The translations under genes were made by a program, and so were the position numbers. The notes beneath the pieces were generated by a model that was not told the origin of the DNA, made no database searches, and was given only the letters and a program-made list of their open reading frames with translations. A stretch of 64,000 bases of DNA, from contig NZ_WAAU01000013.1 in assembly GCF_008806755.1 (NCBI RefSeq), forward strand, positions 83,057-147,056, given 5' to 3'. Below, piece by piece: positions 40,869-48,800 of this stretch; within the stretch, counting starts at the first letter, position 1, and every line of letters begins with the position of its first letter. Origin of the DNA: Tenacibaculum aiptasiae. Its GTDB lineage: Bacteria > Bacteroidota > Bacteroidia > Flavobacteriales > Flavobacteriaceae.

Positions 40869-42125
40869 TTAAGCGTTTAGAATAAGCTGTCCTTTATTAT
40901 ATATACCATAAACACTACCTCTTAATTCTTTGTCTAAAAAGATACTATTCTTAGAAGTAGAAATAATATGGTCTTTAGAAAAAATAAAATTTCCATCAGG
41001 ATTAAATATAGACAGACAAGCTTTTTGGTTTTCTTCTATAGAGTTCTGTTCAATACCAAAACGATTTTTAGGATTATGAGATAAACATTTTACAATCGTT
41101 TCAATATCCAATACAGTGTTTAAAGCACCAAAAGCACTCTCTAAACCAATAGTTCCATCTTTAGCAGTTGAATATTCTACTTTTTTATGTTCTATATCAA
41201 TAGGATTATGATCAGATGTAATAATGTCTATAGTACCGTCTTTTAAGCCTTCTACTAAAGCTTCTGTATCAATTGATGTTCTTAAAGGCGGATTGACCTT
41301 TTTGTTTCCATCAAATCCATGTAACTCATCATCTGTTAAAACCAAATTATGAATGGCAACACTACAGGTAATATCTAATCCTTTCTTCTTTGCTTCTCTA
41401 ATTAGTTCTACAGATTTTTTTGTAGAAATAGTTGGGATATGTAGTTTTCCTCCTGTGTATTCTAACAAGAATAAGTCTCGAGAAATTTGAATTTCTTCTG
41501 CTAAGGCAGGAATTCCTTTTAAACCAAGTAGTGTACTGTTTTTTCCTTCATTAGCAACTCCTTCACCAGCAATAGAGTTATTTTTTGGGAAGCTTAAAGC
41601 TAAACCATCAAAATTTTGAGTATATAATAAAGCTATTTTTAATAAATTATCATCGATAGATTTTTTATAATCACCAAAAGCAATTGCACCTGATTGTTTC
41701 ATATCAAACAACTCGGCCATTTCAATTCCTTTACTTTGTTGTGTTAACGTACCAATAGGAAATAAATTAGTTGCATCGCCATTAGCTTTGTTTATTAAAA
41801 ATTCTACAGCAGATTTATTATCAATAACAGGATTTGTATTTGGATTTACAGCAACATCAGTAAATCCACTTTTAGAAGCAACATGTAAACCATTTTTTAT
41901 AGTTTCTCGTTCTTCGTAACCAGGTTCACCAAAAGAAACACTTGTATCAAACCATCCAGTAGAAACATGTAGGTTTTCAAGTGTTACAATCTCACACCCT
42001 TCAGGAGCAGAAATAGCATCATCAATTTTGGTAATAATACCGTCGGTAATTAAAATATCTTTAGTTTGTTTGTGGTAAGAGCTGGTGGCATCAATAATTG
42101 TTGCCGATTTTAGCAGCGTTGTCAT
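40869..42125 (-). CDS. Dihydroorotase-like protein with degraded metal site
   Basis: A 418-aa amidohydrolase-fold protein clearly related to dihydroorotase (FGEPGYEERETIKNG, SGFTDVAVNPNTNPVIDN, SDHNPID, GLESAFGALN). However, the metal-binding HxH after the first strand is replaced (GWFDTSVSFGEPG), the HxxH of strand 5 reads HIPTIST, and the next His pair reads IHNL. Asp and His of SDHNP remain. A catalytic dihydroorotase is therefore unlikely. Inactive homologues (PyrC') that support aspartate transcarbamoylase are known in Pseudomonas. The start overlaps the upstream BatA gene by four bases, so the two are co-translated. Confidence 0.85.
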   Translation of the reverse strand: MTTLLKSATIIDATSSYHKQTKDILITDGIITKIDDAISAPEGCEIVTLENLHVSTGWFDTSVSFGEPGYEERETIKNGLHVASKSGFTDVAVNPNTNPVIDNKSAVEFLINKANGDATNLFPIGTLTQQSKGIEMAELFDMKQSGAIAFGDYKKSIDDNLLKIALLYTQNFDGLALSFPKNNSIAGEGVANEGKNSTLLGLKGIPALAEEIQISRDLFLLEYTGGKLHIPTISTKKSVELIREAKKKGLDITCSVAIHNLVLTDDELHGFDGNKKVNPPLRTSIDTEALVEGLKDGTIDIITSDHNPIDIEHKKVEYSTAKDGTIGLESAFGALNTVLDIETIVKCLSHNPKNRFGIEQNSIEENQKACLSIFNPDGNFIFSKDHIISTSKNSIFLDKELRGSVYGIYNKGQLILNA

Positions 42126-44056
42126 GTTTTAAAAAATTTTAATATCAAAATTTCTAAAAGCAAAGATACGATGGCTAGCGCTAAAAACCACTTCCAAAGC
42201 CATTGAATTTTAGTTTCATTATTTATATCCTGTAAAGTGTTTTTTACTGAAGTAGAGATGTCTTTGTTTGTAGTTGATGAAATATCTAAAAATTGTAATG
42301 AACTTTCACTTTTAGGATAATTATAAGCTATTTTTTTTAAAAGACTTTCTTGTTGTTTTATCTGATAAAAACCAGCTTTTAAAGGTTGGTCTTTAGTAGT
42401 AATTCTAACCTTATTTTGAAAGGTTTGTTGTAAAGGTATAAATGAATTTTCATTATTTGAAATAGTTAAAATTTCATCTTTTCCTAATTGCTTATTAATA
42501 TCAATCGTATTGTCTTCTCCGATAGTGTAATACAATTTTGATAATTGTAAACTATGTTTTCCTATGTTATAAAATATAGGAACAATTAGTGGAGAGTTAG
42601 TAAAATTACTATTTTCTTTTTCTAAAGGTGCAGCCACCCAATACAAGTTAGCATTAGATAAATTTACTTGTTTAATAAAGCCTTCTTTGTTTTCAAAAGA
42701 AACTAAATTACTCTCGTTATTTAGTATAGATATGAATGATTCTTTAACAAAAGGATATTGAAAGTTTTGAACTCTTTTTTCAAAAACATTTTTTAAAAGA
42801 GGATGATTATAGTTAATACTAGTAATTTTTAAACTATCATTTTTCTTAGTAACTATTTTACCAGCATTAACACTAGTAAGTAATTCGTTATATGATGAAA
42901 TAGAAGTATTTTTATTTGGTATTACTATAATATTTCCACCTTTTTTAGTGTAATCTACTAAAGAATTAATAAGAGTTTGAGGAACTCTCTCAAGTTCATT
43001 TAAAATAATTAAACTTTGCTTAGGGATTAGATTGTAGTTTATGTTTTTACTACTAAGTGTAGTTAAATTAAATTCATCTTTGGTATAAATTCTATTTATA
43101 AAATCAGAAGGCTTTCCTATAGCTAGCACATTAATTTTGGTGCTAGTATCAATTGTGAAGTAAAAGGAATTATCGAAACTGTAAGTGTCACTGAAATTGA
43201 GGCTTATTTTTCCTAAGAATTCAGGAGATTTAACAATAGAAAAAATAATTTTCTTTACTTGATTTTCTTCAATAGAAAAGGTTTGTTTATTTATTAATTT
43301 ATTATCGTCAGAAAGAGAGATAGGAATGTTTTTTTGAGCTTTTCCTTGATTGCTTACAAGAATATTAAGATTAAAGTTAGAAGAACCATTGTCGTCTAAA
43401 AAAACACTGTCAATAGCTATGTTATTTTTTAATTCAGGAATAAGATTAACTAATGAGATAGGAGTATTTACATCATCAAAATCATTTTTGGTATAGTTTT
43501 GAAAGTCAGAAATAAAAATGTTTTTTGATAAAGAGTTTTGCGCCTTGTTTTCTGTAGAAACTTTCAATAAAACATCTTCGAAACTTCTGTTTTTAGAAGT
43601 ATTAGAAACTTTAAGTAATATTTTTTTTAAATCACTTGCTGTTTTATTTCTGTAAAAGTTATCATTTGTTAATAATGAATAGGTAACATTATCTGAAAGA
43701 TTTTCGATAATTTCTTGAGAGGCAATTTGTAATAAATTCCCTTTTTCTCCCTTAGTATTTGTACTTAAAGAATTATCTAAATAAATAAAAAAGTTTTTCT
43801 TTTTATCAATTGTATGATTGCTAAAATAAGGTTGCGCAAAAGCAAAAATAATAGCGGTTAAAAGTAATAATCGAGTTGTGAGAATTAACCATTTTTTTAT
43901 TTGCGAACTTTTACGTGTTTGTAAAACTAGTTTTTGTAAAAAAGCAACATTGGTAAAAGGAACTTTAACAAAACGTTGTAACTGAAATAAATGAACTAAT
44001 ACAGGAATAACTAAAAGTCCTAAGAAGTATAGAATTTCAGGATGTTTAAAATACAT
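42122..44056 (-). CDS. BatA/VWA domain membrane protein
   Basis: A 644-aa membrane protein. The N-terminal BatA domain has two helices and a conserved linker (HPEILYFLGLLVIPVLVHLF, RFVKVPFTNVAFLQKL, KWLILTTRLLLLTAIIFAFA). A VWA-like domain with an incomplete MIDAS (YLDNSLS) follows, then a long beta-rich periplasmic part and a C-terminal helix (WLWKWFLALAIVSLLLEILI). Bat proteins are linked to aerotolerance and stress in Bacteroidota, but the molecular role is unclear; this standalone type is annotated as BatA domain-containing protein. Translationally coupled to the dihydroorotase-like gene. Confidence 0.82.
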   Translation of the reverse strand: MYFKHPEILYFLGLLVIPVLVHLFQLQRFVKVPFTNVAFLQKLVLQTRKSSQIKKWLILTTRLLLLTAIIFAFAQPYFSNHTIDKKKNFFIYLDNSLSTNTKGEKGNLLQIASQEIIENLSDNVTYSLLTNDNFYRNKTASDLKKILLKVSNTSKNRSFEDVLLKVSTENKAQNSLSKNIFISDFQNYTKNDFDDVNTPISLVNLIPELKNNIAIDSVFLDDNGSSNFNLNILVSNQGKAQKNIPISLSDDNKLINKQTFSIEENQVKKIIFSIVKSPEFLGKISLNFSDTYSFDNSFYFTIDTSTKINVLAIGKPSDFINRIYTKDEFNLTTLSSKNINYNLIPKQSLIILNELERVPQTLINSLVDYTKKGGNIIVIPNKNTSISSYNELLTSVNAGKIVTKKNDSLKITSINYNHPLLKNVFEKRVQNFQYPFVKESFISILNNESNLVSFENKEGFIKQVNLSNANLYWVAAPLEKENSNFTNSPLIVPIFYNIGKHSLQLSKLYYTIGEDNTIDINKQLGKDEILTISNNENSFIPLQQTFQNKVRITTKDQPLKAGFYQIKQQESLLKKIAYNYPKSESSLQFLDISSTTNKDISTSVKNTLQDINNETKIQWLWKWFLALAIVSLLLEILILKFFKT

Positions 44057-44111
44057 AAGTGTTTTTTTATATACTCCAAGTATACTAAATTTATCTAAAT
44101 AAAAAGTAAAG

Positions 44112-44143
44112 TAAAAGCTCTTACAAAATGTAAGAGCTTTATT
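44112..44143 (-). terminator. Hairpin terminator after the DUF7151 repeat gene
   Basis: Stem AAAGCTCTTACA/TGTAAGAGCTTT with an AAA loop just after the stop of the upstream gene. Both flanks are rich in A or T, the U-run being stronger on the plus strand. Confidence 0.65.
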
Positions 44144-44145
44144 TT

Positions 44146-45504
44146 TTATTCTTCTAATTTAAAAATAGCATTTGCTTCACTTTCATTTAAGTCAATATTG
44201 TAGACTCTAATGTTATCTATAGATCCAAAAACCCTACCTTTTAAAGTGCTTCCTGGAAAAATAGATGAAACTACTAATGGAGTACCTGAGTTATAACTAG
44301 AAGTGTATTTTGTAGTGCTCCATACTAACCTAATCTCTCCATTAACATATATTTTAATAGAGTTTTTATTGTAGGCTAGTATAACATTATACCATTTTCC
44401 TTTTTCAATAGTGACACCTGTAGATTGTTTTAAAAAGCCATCATTAGTGAAAAATTTAATTTGATTATCATCGTTATCAACAAATAAGTGTACATCGTCT
44501 CCATAAGCTATATTTTTTGAAGATAAAAGAAAAGCATCGTCTTTATTTCTAGGGAGTTGGTTTAGAGAGAACCACATAGAAAAAGACCAAGAAGGAGTTT
44601 TTAAATCAATAACACTTGGAAATTCAAAATAGTCTCCATTTCCATTTAAAAGGGCAGCACTATTACTATTTCCTTTAGAATCCTTAGTCAATGAACCAAC
44701 AATATTACCATGATTATTATTTCCACTAAGGTCATTAGCGTTTCCATTAAAAGGGTAGTAAGCAAGTAGATTACTATTAGGAGGTAAGTTTGGATTTTTA
44801 CCATTACAAATAGTAAACGTATCTGTTATTTCGTTAGGATCTAAGATAGAATTTAAATTTTTATCCATTCCAGCTTCTATTAAATAACCACCCGAAGGGC
44901 AATCTGTTAATGTAGCTTGTTTAATATTGTATAAAGAAGTTAAACCATCGGTACCATTACAAATATACTTCGTTTCTTGAATTTCATTAGGTTCAAGTGT
45001 TTGATTGTTATTTATATCAAGACCAATTTCTATTTTGATTCCTCCAGTATTACAATTGGCTCCTGAAGGTTCTAAGCTAGTTTTGATTAAAGAATTACTT
45101 CCATTTTCACCATTACAAACTATAGCAATAGATGTTACTTCTGAGTCTTCTAGTGTTCCATTGTTGTTGGTATCTATCCCAGATCTTACTTTTATTCCTC
45201 CATTAGAACAATTAGAACCTGGAGGTTCATTTATAAAATCAAAAAGACTAGTAGAACCATTAAGACCATTACAAACATAACTAGTGGATGTAATTTCATT
45301 AGAGTTTAAAATGCCATCATAATTGAGGTCATTTCCTGAATTTACTCTTATACCACCATTGGCACAATTAGGACCTATAGGTTCTTTAATTGTATTAACA
45401 ATACTATTATATCCGTTTTTTTCAAATGAAACTGATTCTTTTTCACAGGAAATAAAGAGAATAACTAGACTTATTATTAAGCCATATTTTGATTTTTTTT
45501 TCAT
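44146..45504 (-). CDS. Lipoprotein with four DUF7151 repeats and a LamG-like domain
   Basis: A 452-aa lipoprotein with lipobox LFISC at about residue 20. Four tandem repeats of about 50 residues follow, each with the pattern (G)xNCxxGGIxVxxGxDxNxNGxLxxxEI and ending VCNGxNG, with two Cys per repeat (a likely disulfide). The C-terminal 190 residues form a LamG/concanavalin-like jelly roll ([38 protein letters not shown]), which usually binds glycans or proteins. Surface or outer-membrane exposure is likely. It is monocistronic. Confidence 0.82.
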   Translation of the reverse strand: MKKKSKYGLIISLVILFISCEKESVSFEKNGYNSIVNTIKEPIGPNCANGGIRVNSGNDLNYDGILNSNEITSTSYVCNGLNGSTSLFDFINEPPGSNCSNGGIKVRSGIDTNNNGTLEDSEVTSIAIVCNGENGSNSLIKTSLEPSGANCNTGGIKIEIGLDINNNQTLEPNEIQETKYICNGTDGLTSLYNIKQATLTDCPSGGYLIEAGMDKNLNSILDPNEITDTFTICNGKNPNLPPNSNLLAYYPFNGNANDLSGNNNHGNIVGSLTKDSKGNSNSAALLNGNGDYFEFPSVIDLKTPSWSFSMWFSLNQLPRNKDDAFLLSSKNIAYGDDVHLFVDNDDNQIKFFTNDGFLKQSTGVTIEKGKWYNVILAYNKNSIKIYVNGEIRLVWSTTKYTSSYNSGTPLVVSSIFPGSTLKGRVFGSIDNIRVYNIDLNESEANAIFKLEE

Positions 45505-45623
45505 AGTTTAAATTAAGAGTTCATAACAAGCTGCAAATATACATTCAATGATTTAAAAACATAACTTTTAGTTAAAAAACTGTTAGAAGTATTAATCTAT
45601 TCTGATGAAAAATCAAATTTTAC

Positions 45624-45631
45624 TATTTTTG
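45624..45631 (+). promoter_or_regulatory. -7 element of the methyltransferase-bshC-rlmF operon
   Basis: TATTTTTG fits TAnnTTTG exactly and ends only four bases before the ATG at 45636. The transcript would be leaderless or almost so, unless the true start is further downstream. Confidence 0.45.
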
Positions 45632-45635
45632 GGCT

Positions 45636-46301
45636 ATGACTACAAAAGAGAGTGATTGTAAAGTTCCAGAAGAAAATACTTTAAAAGAACATTGGAACAC
45701 AGCTTATACTAAAAATACTACACAGAAATTAGGTTGGTATGAAGAAAGCTCAAAAGAAACAATAGATTTAATAAAACTATCTAAAGCTCCTAAAGATGCT
45801 AAGATTTTAAATGTAGGAGTTGGATCTTCTATGTTAATAGATGAATTGTTAGCTGATGGATATACAAATTTGATAGCAAACGATTTGTCTGAAAAAGCTA
45901 TTGAAGATGTTAAAAACAGGTTAGGAGATAAATCATCAGAGATAAATTTTATTGTTGATGATTTAATAAAGCCGTCAAAGCTTAATCAACTTTCAGATAT
46001 TGACATTTGGAATGATAGAGCTGTATTGCATTTCTTTTTGAAAGAAGAAGAAAAAGAATTGTATTTTAAATTATTAAAACAACTTGTAAAGAGTAATGGT
46101 TTTGTAATCATAGCTGTTTTTGCTCTTGATGGAGCAGAAAAATGCTGTGGGCTTGAGTTACAAAGATATAATGCAGAAATGTTGCAAGAAAGACTTGGAG
46201 AAGATTTTGAATTGATTAAGAAGTTCAATTACACTTTTACCAATCCTTATGGAGGAGAACGACCATATATTTATACATTATTCCAAAGAAAAAATAAGTA
46301 A
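45636..46301 (+). CDS. Class I SAM-dependent methyltransferase
   Basis: A 221-aa Rossmann-fold methyltransferase: motif I is KILNVGVGSSMLIDEL, then LIANDLSEKAIE (motif II, acidic Asp), INFIVDDL and DIWNDRAVLHFF (motif IV), FVIIAVFA. The substrate is unknown; the start KEHWNTAYTKNTTQKLGWYE resembles a group of bacterial methyltransferases annotated only generally. It overlaps the bshC start by one base (TAATG), so it is the first gene of a three-gene operon. Confidence 0.85.
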   Translation: MTTKESDCKVPEENTLKEHWNTAYTKNTTQKLGWYEESSKETIDLIKLSKAPKDAKILNVGVGSSMLIDELLADGYTNLIANDLSEKAIEDVKNRLGDKSSEINFIVDDLIKPSKLNQLSDIDIWNDRAVLHFFLKEEEKELYFKLLKQLVKSNGFVIIAVFALDGAEKCCGLELQRYNAEMLQERLGEDFELIKKFNYTFTNPYGGERPYIYTLFQRKNK

Positions 46302-47893
46302 TGAGTGTGATTCAAATACCTTTCAAAAAAACTGGTTTCTTCTCTAAAACTATGATAGATTATTTAGAAGAGTCAGAGAAAATAAAGCCTTTTTATAATA
46401 ATTTTTCGAATATTGAAGGTTTAAAAAAACAAGTAGAAGCTAAAGGTGTATCTTTTAAACCGGAAAAAAGAACCGTTTTAGTTAATGCATTAAAAAAGCA
46501 ATATAGTAAGCTAAATGCTACAGAGGAAACAATACAAAACATAGATAGTTTACTTTTAGAAAATACATATACTATAACTACAGGTCATCAATTAAACCTG
46601 TTTACTGGCCCTTTATATTTTTTGTATAAAATATTTTCAACAATTAATTTATGTGAAGAATTAAATAGTAAAATTGAAAATCAAAATTTTGTTCCGGTAT
46701 ATTGGATGGCAACAGAAGATCATGATTTTGACGAAATAAACTATTTTAATTTTAAAGGAAAAAAAGTTCAGTGGAATTCAGAACAAACTGGTGGAGTTGG
46801 ACGCTTTTCTACAGATGGATTACAAGAAGTTTTAGAAGCTTTTTCATTGCATATAGGAAACTCTAAAAATGCACAGTATTTAGTGAAACTATTTGAAGAA
46901 GGTTACTTAAAACATAACAATTTAGCAGATGCTACTAGGTATATTGCTAATGAGTTATTTGGAGCCTATGGATTGGTAATTATTGATGCAGATGATACTG
47001 ATTTAAAAAGAGAGTTTATTCCTTATGTAACAAGAGAATTAACAGAAGAAATCTCTTATAAAAAAGTAACAGAAACAATAAAAGTTTTAGGAGAAGAATA
47101 TAAAGTACAAGTAAATCCAAGAGAAATAAATTTATTTTATTTAACTGACGAAATTCGTGAACGTATTATTTTCGAAGAAGGTACATATAAAGTAAACAAT
47201 ACAAATGTTTCTTGGACTAAAGAAGAGATATTAAGTCATCTAGAAAGTAATCCCGAAAGATTTTCTCCAAACGTAATAATGCGACCATTATATCAGGAAG
47301 TAATTTTACCAAACTTATGTTACATAGGAGGAGGAGGAGAATTAGCATATTGGTTACAGTTGAAAAGTTATTTTGAAGCTGTAGAAGTTCCATTTCCTGT
47401 TTTGTTGTTGAGAAATTCAGTACAAATTCTATCAGAAAAACAAGAAAGAAAATTAGAGAAGTTAACAATATCTAAAGAAGAATTATTCAGTAAGCAAAAT
47501 ACATTACTAAAGAATAAAGTTTTAAATTCATCAGAAGTAAAAGTTGATTTTACAAATCAGAAAAGCTTTTTACAACAGCAATTCAATGAATTAAGAAAAG
47601 TAGCTCAAAAAACTGATGTTTCTTTTATTGGAGCTGTAAATGCCCAAGAGAAAAAACAATTAAAAGGATTAGAAAACCTAGAGAAAAGGTGGTTAAGAGC
47701 GGAGAAAAGAAAACAAAAAGAATTGGTAGACAGAATTACATTGCTTCAAAATGAAATATTACCAAATCAAAGTTTAGAAGAACGTCAACGTAATTTCTCA
47801 GAATATTATCTAGAGTATGGAGTTAGTTTTTTGGATAAGTTAAAAAAGAGTTTAAATCCTTTAGATTTGGAGTTTACAATAATTACACTTTAA
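46301..47893 (+). CDS. bshC: Bacillithiol biosynthesis cysteine-adding enzyme BshC
   Basis: A 530-aa protein matching BshC over its length: TITTGHQLNLFTGPLYFLYKI, FVPVYWMATEDHDFDEINYF, LLLRNSV and a long C-terminal coiled coil (about residues 385-500). It catalyses the last step of bacillithiol synthesis, adding Cys to glucosaminyl malate. Its presence implies that this organism uses bacillithiol as a thiol buffer. It overlaps both neighbours by one base each, which points to translational coupling. Confidence 0.93.
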   Translation: MSVIQIPFKKTGFFSKTMIDYLEESEKIKPFYNNFSNIEGLKKQVEAKGVSFKPEKRTVLVNALKKQYSKLNATEETIQNIDSLLLENTYTITTGHQLNLFTGPLYFLYKIFSTINLCEELNSKIENQNFVPVYWMATEDHDFDEINYFNFKGKKVQWNSEQTGGVGRFSTDGLQEVLEAFSLHIGNSKNAQYLVKLFEEGYLKHNNLADATRYIANELFGAYGLVIIDADDTDLKREFIPYVTRELTEEISYKKVTETIKVLGEEYKVQVNPREINLFYLTDEIRERIIFEEGTYKVNNTNVSWTKEEILSHLESNPERFSPNVIMRPLYQEVILPNLCYIGGGGELAYWLQLKSYFEAVEVPFPVLLLRNSVQILSEKQERKLEKLTISKEELFSKQNTLLKNKVLNSSEVKVDFTNQKSFLQQQFNELRKVAQKTDVSFIGAVNAQEKKQLKGLENLEKRWLRAEKRKQKELVDRITLLQNEILPNQSLEERQRNFSEYYLEYGVSFLDKLKKSLNPLDLEFTIITL

Positions 47894-48744
47894 TGGAGAA
47901 AAAAGCACTACATAAAAATAATATCCATAATAAAGGATACGATTTTAAAGTACTTCAAGAAAAGTATCCTAAGATAAAAGAGTTTGTAATAGAGAAGTAC
48001 GGTAAAGAAACTATTGATTTCTCAAATCCAAAAGCAGTAAAAGAATTTAATAAAGCTTTATTATCGGTTTATTACAATATTAATACATGGGAGTTTTCAG
48101 ACGATAATTTATGTCCGCCAATTCCAGGAAGAGTTGATTATATTCATTATTTAGCAGATTTAATAAGGAAAGAAAAAGAGGTAACTGTATTAGATATTGG
48201 TACTGGAGCAACTTGTATATATCCGTTATTAGGAAATGCAGTGTATAATTGGAGTTTTGTAGCATCTGATATTGATTTAGACTCGTTAGATTCTGCTCAA
48301 GATATTATAGATGATAATAATTTAGATACTAAAATAAAATTAAGACAGCAGTTTAAAGAAGAGCATGTTTTAAAAGGAATTCTTGAGAAGGAAGATTCTT
48401 TTACAGTAACTATGTGCAATCCTCCTTTTTATAAATCGGCGGAAGAGGCTAGAGGAGCTAATAGGAGAAAATCGAGAAACTTAGGAAATAATGCTGTTCG
48501 TAATTTTTCAGGAAATAGTAACGAACTTTGGTATATAGGAGGTGAAAAAGCTTTTTTGCATACATATTTATATGAGAGTTCACAATATCCAACAGTTAGT
48601 AAGTGGTTTACAAGCTTAGTTTCTAAAAAAGAAAATGTAGAAAGTTTACAGAAGTCGGGCAAAAAGCTAGGAGTAAAAGAATTTAAAGTAATTCCAATGA
48701 CACAAGGAAATAAAGTAACTAGAATTGTTTGTTGGAGATTTTAA
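47893..48744 (+). CDS. rlmF: 23S rRNA (adenine(1618)-N(6))-methyltransferase
   Basis: A 283-aa RlmF. Family landmarks: HNKGYDFKVLQEKYP at the N-terminus, FSNPKAVKEFNKALL, NLCPPIPGRVDYIHYLADL, motif I VLDIGTGATCIYPLLG, and the catalytic NPPF in MCNPPFYKSAEEA. It methylates A1618 of 23S rRNA. Last gene of the operon, followed by a strong terminator. Confidence 0.93.
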   Translation: MEKKALHKNNIHNKGYDFKVLQEKYPKIKEFVIEKYGKETIDFSNPKAVKEFNKALLSVYYNINTWEFSDDNLCPPIPGRVDYIHYLADLIRKEKEVTVLDIGTGATCIYPLLGNAVYNWSFVASDIDLDSLDSAQDIIDDNNLDTKIKLRQQFKEEHVLKGILEKEDSFTVTMCNPPFYKSAEEARGANRRKSRNLGNNAVRNFSGNSNELWYIGGEKAFLHTYLYESSQYPTVSKWFTSLVSKKENVESLQKSGKKLGVKEFKVIPMTQGNKVTRIVCWRF

Positions 48745-48762
48745 ATTGAAGATATAAAAAGT

Positions 48763-48796
48763 AAAAACTCACAATATAAATTGTGAGTTTTTTTAT
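48763..48796. terminator. Bidirectional terminator
   Basis: Stem AAAACTCACAAT/ATTGTGAGTTTT with an ATAA loop and T-run. It separates rlmF from the convergent ceramidase gene. Confidence 0.85.
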
Positions 48797-48800
48797 TCGC

